From contig CAKPKL010000014.1 of assembly GCA_934167485.1 (NCBI GenBank), positions 1 to 24,395 of the forward strand: a stretch of DNA of 24,395 bases, read 5' to 3'. Position numbers and translations under genes: made by a program. Below the pieces are notes generated by a model, which saw nothing but the letters and a program-made list of their open reading frames with translations, was not told the origin of the DNA and searched no databases. Below, in pieces: positions 21,538-24,395 of the stretch. Position 1 is the stretch's first letter, and each line of letters begins with the position of its first letter. The stretch comes from an uncultured Bacilli bacterium (GTDB taxonomy: Bacteria; Bacillota_I; Bacilli_A; RF39; UBA660).

Positions 21538-22236
21538 TTGAAATATAATAGAATTTTACTTAAATTAAGTGGTGAAACGCTATCTGGTAAAGATGGTAAA
21601 GGAATTGATTTTGATTCAGTTCTAAGTATTTGTAAAGAAATTGGTGAGTGTAGAGAACTTGGATGTGAAATTGCGATTGTTGTTGGTGGTGGCAACTTCT
21701 GGAGAGGTAGAAGCAATAAACACATGGATAGATGTACAGCAGATCACATTGGTATGCTTGCAACCACTATGAATGCTTTAGCTCTTCAAGATGGATTTAA
21801 ACAACTTGGTATTGAATCAAGAGTTCAAACAGGAATTGAAATGAGACAAATAGCTGAATTTTATATAAAAAATAGAGCTACCAGACATTTAGATAAAAAT
21901 CGTATCGTAATATTTGGATGTGGTACAGGTAATCCTTTCTTTTCTACTGATACAGCAGCTGCACTTAGAGCCGCTGAAATAGATGCTAATATAATTTTTA
22001 AAGCTACAAATGTAGATGGAATTTATAATAAAGATCCAAAAAAGGATAAAAATGCAACTAAATTTGATAATATAACTTATATAGATGTACTAAATAAAAA
22101 ATTAAATGTAATGGATTCAACAGCTACATCACTTTGTATGGATAATAACATTCCTATACTTGTATTTGATATAAACAAAAAAGGAAATTTGCTTCTAGCT
22201 TGTAAAGGTAAAAAAATAGGCACTTTAGTAAAATAA
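21538..22236 (+). CDS. pyrH: UMP kinase
   Basis: This 232-aa hexameric kinase phosphorylates UMP to UDP for pyrimidine nucleotide supply. Motifs: ILLKLSGETLSG (phosphate loop), IAIVVGGGNFWRGR, the UMP site FGCGTGNPFFSTDTAAALRA, and FKATNVDGIYNKDP. The start is TTG, preceded by AGGAAGTG; no ATG exists upstream in frame, and residues MKYNRILLKLSG match the family start. It stands alone, without the usual frr or tsf neighbours. It is divergent from the NAD operon and ends in a bidirectional terminator. Confidence 0.96.
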   Translation: MKYNRILLKLSGETLSGKDGKGIDFDSVLSICKEIGECRELGCEIAIVVGGGNFWRGRSNKHMDRCTADHIGMLATTMNALALQDGFKQLGIESRVQTGIEMRQIAEFYIKNRATRHLDKNRIVIFGCGTGNPFFSTDTAAALRAAEIDANIIFKATNVDGIYNKDPKKDKNATKFDNITYIDVLNKKLNVMDSTATSLCMDNNIPILVFDINKKGNLLLACKGKKIGTLVK

Positions 22237-22242
22237 AGTGTC
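22219..22242. terminator. Bidirectional terminator between pyrH and the deacetylase-like gene
   Basis: GGCACTTTA pairs with TAAAGTGTC (one G-T pair) around a 6-nt loop, followed by TTTTCTATT on the plus strand and by a T-rich run on the minus strand. The pyrH stop codon lies inside it. Confidence 0.82.
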
Positions 22243-22246
22243 TTTT

Positions 22247-23086
22247 CTATTCTAATACATTTTCTTCTAAATTAGTTATTATATAATTTTTTGATTTAAT
22301 ATAAATTAATATTGATGGCAGTTCTTTTTTTAAAGTAGAATTTATACTCAAAGAAAGTAAAGACCCTGAATCTAATTTTTCTTTTATATCCACCATAGGC
22401 ATTCTATCAGATATAACTACTGGTCTTATTGTATAATTATTTTTTAACTCACACTCTTTTAAATTAACATCATTATCCTCTACTCCATAACAAAAGCCAA
22501 TACTTTGTTTGTTAATTTTCTTTATTACCATATCCATCCATTCAAAATCAACATTAGTATAATCATCTAATAATAGTCCTATATTATGTCCTTTGTTTAT
22601 TATTTTTTCTATATAATTACCGTTATTATAAAACCAATTATTATCTACAAAAAATGTTGACTTGATATTATAATTGTTTACTATATTTAAAACATCACTC
22701 ATATCAGTATCACCTTTTACAACAAATATTAAACTAACCATTCTTTTATTTGGATTACCCTTAATAATATATTTGCTTTTATTATCTTCTATACTTACTT
22801 TAGGTTTTGTATAATCATATATATATAATTTATCACTATAAAATCCATTAGTTCTCATATTTTTATAACTTTTTTTAATATTTACTTCTCTACCCTTAAT
22901 ACCTGGAATAGCAGTATTATCTATTATAGTAGCATCTACACTATCCATTTTATATTTTTGTTCATTTTCTTTTATTTCAATCATTATATCATCCAAATCA
23001 TTTACTACAGTTGCTGTTTTTTCTGTAATAAAAAAACTAAAGCATGTTAAACTAATTAGTCCTATCATTTGAAATACTTTTTTCAA
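22247..23086 (-). CDS. Membrane-anchored degenerate polysaccharide deacetylase-like protein
   Basis: This is about 279 aa. A signal anchor (VFQMIGLISLTCFSFFITEK) is followed by an extracytoplasmic N-terminal region and then a NodB-like fold from about residue 115. RMVSLIFVVKGDTDM stands where active enzymes have a TFDDG-type strand, followed by YNIKSTFFVDNNWF and INKGHNIGLLL, the usual 'ATFF...' and 'GH-x-I-x-x-H' region. The catalytic Asp pair and the HxxxH metal histidines are missing, so it is probably inactive or has a new role. Start TTG 23086 sits 5 nt after AGGTGG. It lies 44 nt after the prepilin gene and is probably co-transcribed with it. Confidence 0.65.
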   Translation of the reverse strand: MKKVFQMIGLISLTCFSFFITEKTATVVNDLDDIMIEIKENEQKYKMDSVDATIIDNTAIPGIKGREVNIKKSYKNMRTNGFYSDKLYIYDYTKPKVSIEDNKSKYIIKGNPNKRMVSLIFVVKGDTDMSDVLNIVNNYNIKSTFFVDNNWFYNNGNYIEKIINKGHNIGLLLDDYTNVDFEWMDMVIKKINKQSIGFCYGVEDNDVNLKECELKNNYTIRPVVISDRMPMVDIKEKLDSGSLLSLSINSTLKKELPSILIYIKSKNYIITNLEENVLE

Positions 23087-23130
23087 ATCAACCACCTAAT
23101 TAATTATATGTTTAGTTTTATTTTACTTTA

Positions 23131-24261
23131 CTAATTTAATTTAGATTTTAAAACCTCTATTACTGGGCGTATACCATGACTATCATTAACATACCTAATA
23201 TCTAATAAACTAGTATAATATATAATCCATGCGCGATCATTTATATTGGATCTTGGTGAAATGGTCCAATATCCATATATTTCAATATCTGAATTATTCA
23301 AACAACCATATGTTGTACAACTTGGATTTGTCCTATCATACAACCATCCATATGCACATCCACTTATATCACCTATACCTGTAGAAGAATCAAACGTACA
23401 ATTTTTACTTGCATCTTTTGAATTTGAATCAAAATAATAATAAATTACTTTTTCTCTTTCATCCCAAGTTGTATTATTTGTAATTTGTGCGACTTCATTT
23501 GCTGTGATTAGTCTTGCTTTATAATTACTATAATCTATTGTATAGTTTGCTTTTTCTTCACCTAAATCTATTGAATAGTTTGTTGGCATCTCTGTTCCTT
23601 GCCAGTCTTTTGTATCTTCATTTAATTTATTTAAAAAATTTTCGCTTGGTCCATTTATATTACTTCCACTTGAATTCCATGCTTTAGTTGCTGTTGTATT
23701 ATGATCCAATATTAAATTTACCTTATCACTTCCAAAATCATTAAATGCATAAAATTTTAAACATCCATTTTGATTTTCTGTTCCACCTATTCCATTATAT
23801 CCTGTATTACTATTTTCTTCTGTATAATTATCACAAGTCTTACCTGTTTTTACATCAAAATATACTACTTCTCCATTTTCATATATTTTATTTCCATATG
23901 TATATTCTATTGTCTTATCACTTACATTACATTTTTTAAGTGATACAGTACCGTCATTTGATATATATACATCACATACTGTTTTAGCTCCATCATAATC
24001 TACTTTTATTGTTGTATTTCCCTGAGTTAATGTTTTTCCATCAGTAGTCGTATACTTTCCACTTGGTATAGCATTTCCATTTAATTGTGCTTTTGCTACT
24101 GCATTCTCTACTGCATTACCATATAATTCTATACTTCTTTTTATACTAGAATCTTTACTATCCTCTATTATATCTAAAACTATTGGCGTTGCGATTAATG
24201 CGATTATAGCGAGTATTACTATAACTGCTAAAAGTTCTATTAATGTAAATCCTTTTTTCAT
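23131..24261 (-). CDS. Type IV prepilin-like protein with a large C-terminal surface domain
   Basis: This 376-aa protein begins MKKGFTLIELLAVIVILAII, a perfect class III signal: cut after Gly4 by prepilin peptidase, Phe1 and Glu5 of the mature protein, then the hydrophobic assembly helix. It is much longer than a major pilin. The C-terminal part, with a cysteine-rich stretch around CTFDSSTGIGDISGC and TYGC, leads to GYWTISPRSNINDRAW and HGIRPVIEV, a pattern of DUF6273-like or lectin-type surface domains. It is probably a minor pilin, adhesin or pseudopilin. The RBS is weak (GAAAGAAG). No prepilin peptidase or assembly ATPase lies in the window. Confidence 0.85.
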   Translation of the reverse strand: MKKGFTLIELLAVIVILAIIALIATPIVLDIIEDSKDSSIKRSIELYGNAVENAVAKAQLNGNAIPSGKYTTTDGKTLTQGNTTIKVDYDGAKTVCDVYISNDGTVSLKKCNVSDKTIEYTYGNKIYENGEVVYFDVKTGKTCDNYTEENSNTGYNGIGGTENQNGCLKFYAFNDFGSDKVNLILDHNTTATKAWNSSGSNINGPSENFLNKLNEDTKDWQGTEMPTNYSIDLGEEKANYTIDYSNYKARLITANEVAQITNNTTWDEREKVIYYYFDSNSKDASKNCTFDSSTGIGDISGCAYGWLYDRTNPSCTTYGCLNNSDIEIYGYWTISPRSNINDRAWIIYYTSLLDIRYVNDSHGIRPVIEVLKSKLN

Positions 24262-24292
24262 ATTATTCTTCTTTCTTATCTTAACTATCTTA

Positions 24293-24321
24293 ATTATACT
24301 AATTTTTATTATTTTTGTAAA
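24293..24321 (-). promoter_or_regulatory. Promoter of the prepilin operon
   Basis: On the minus strand, TTTACA (24321-24316), a 17-bp spacer and TATAAT (24298-24293) lie about 30 nt upstream of the prepilin ATG. Confidence 0.8.
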
Positions 24322-24338
24322 TATTTTAAATAAAAAAA

Positions 24339-24380
24339 GGAAATCAAGAAAAAAAATAGAATGATATATATGGAGGTGAT
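24339..24380 (+). promoter_or_regulatory. Conserved leader, copy 2
   Basis: This block matches the leader of the C39 transporter operon (7725-7768, opposite strand) at 40 of 42 aligned bases, with the GA before GGAGGTGAT missing. It includes GGAAATC, the A8 run, TAGAATGATATATAT and the long Shine-Dalgarno. It should drive a gene similar to that transporter. Confidence 0.7.
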
Positions 24381-24383
24381 GTT

Positions 24384-24395
24384 ATAGTTAAATTT
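24384..24395 (+). CDS. Start of a gene running off the right edge, probably with ATA initiation
   Basis: After GGAGGTGAT and three bases, exactly where ATT starts the C39 transporter gene, this copy has ATA followed by GTT AAA TTT. The frame of every upstream ATG here closes at TAG 24385-24387. Only four codons are visible. A paralogous C39 transporter is inferred from the shared leader alone. Confidence 0.4.

Noticed and set aside
21459..21763. Minus-strand open frames over the pyrH start
   Set aside because: They are reverse readings of pyrH, which has clear UMP kinase motifs and its own RBS and promoter.
24361..24387. Small frame from ATG 24361 through ATG 24370 to TAG 24387 in the second leader
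   Set aside because: It overlaps the SD and is not matched in copy 1, where the corresponding ATG opens only a three-codon frame, so it is unlikely to be a conserved leader peptide.
1..24395. Alternative genetic code (TGA as Trp), as in Mollicutes
   Set aside because: Conserved tryptophans are TGG, and several genes (U32 gene, HlyD-like gene) end cleanly at TGA in overlap with the next start codon.
1..24395. CRISPR array, tRNA or rRNA genes, insertion sequences
   Set aside because: No regularly spaced repeats, no cloverleaf-like or rRNA-like GC-richer stretches, and no transposase gene with terminal repeats were seen.

Overview
The window is strongly AT-rich, uses the standard bacterial code (TGG for Trp, TGA as a real stop), carries Gram-positive Shine-Dalgarno sequences and sigma-A-type promoters, and has short intergenic gaps. 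The gene set (bS21, YqeY, PyrH, FtsX-type ABC exporter, double-glycine bacteriocin genes, SpaA-like secreted protein, type IV prepilin, complete NAD salvage operon) points to an uncultured, probably host-associated low-GC Bacillota, near the Bacilli/Mollicutes-like gut lineages. This placement is inference; there is no rRNA in the window.

Layout. 1-103: tail of an unidentified + strand gene and a terminator. 115-3942: a MacB-type ABC exporter (permease and ATPase, minus) divergent from a TetR-family regulator (plus). A near-perfect 22-bp palindrome occurs twice around the exporter promoter. 3971-4699: rpsU-yqeY (minus). 4750-7768: a compact bacteriocin operon (minus), read in the order C39-peptidase ABC transporter, mini-HlyD accessory protein, two double-glycine peptides, and an overlapping small membrane peptide. 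The last three are too short for ordinary gene calling. 7779-13345: an operon (minus) of U32/RlhA-like protein, GT-C-like membrane protein, dolichol-phosphate-type glycosyltransferase, GtrA-like protein and GNAT acetyltransferase. 13370-15559: a secreted SpaA-domain protein. 15591-21451: a seven-gene NAD salvage operon (minus): pncA, pncB, nadE, nadD, ADP-ribosylglycohydrolase, pncC and an NrtR-like regulator. 21491-22242: pyrH (plus). 22247-24321: a degenerate polysaccharide deacetylase and a type IV prepilin (minus). 24339-24395: the start of a + strand gene.

The most interesting signals are in the bacteriocin system. The C39 transporter has no ATG, GTG or TTG codon that keeps its catalytic cysteine. 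The only well-placed initiation codon is ATT, behind a 10-nt complete anti-SD match. The same ~42-nt leader (40 of 42 aligned bases identical) recurs at the right edge of the window on the opposite strand, where the equivalent position holds ATA. A second transporter gene of the same kind, probably also with a non-canonical start, may therefore begin just as the window ends. The third small peptide has no leader, carries a membrane segment, and ends in a tail that resembles the C-terminus of the second bacteriocin peptide. It is a candidate immunity protein that mimics the toxin.

The NAD operon covers nicotinamide to NAD plus NMN recycling. It is apparently controlled by its own last gene, a Nudix-like regulator whose catalytic glutamates are largely lost, and it also encodes an enzyme that should release ADP-ribose, the known NrtR ligand.
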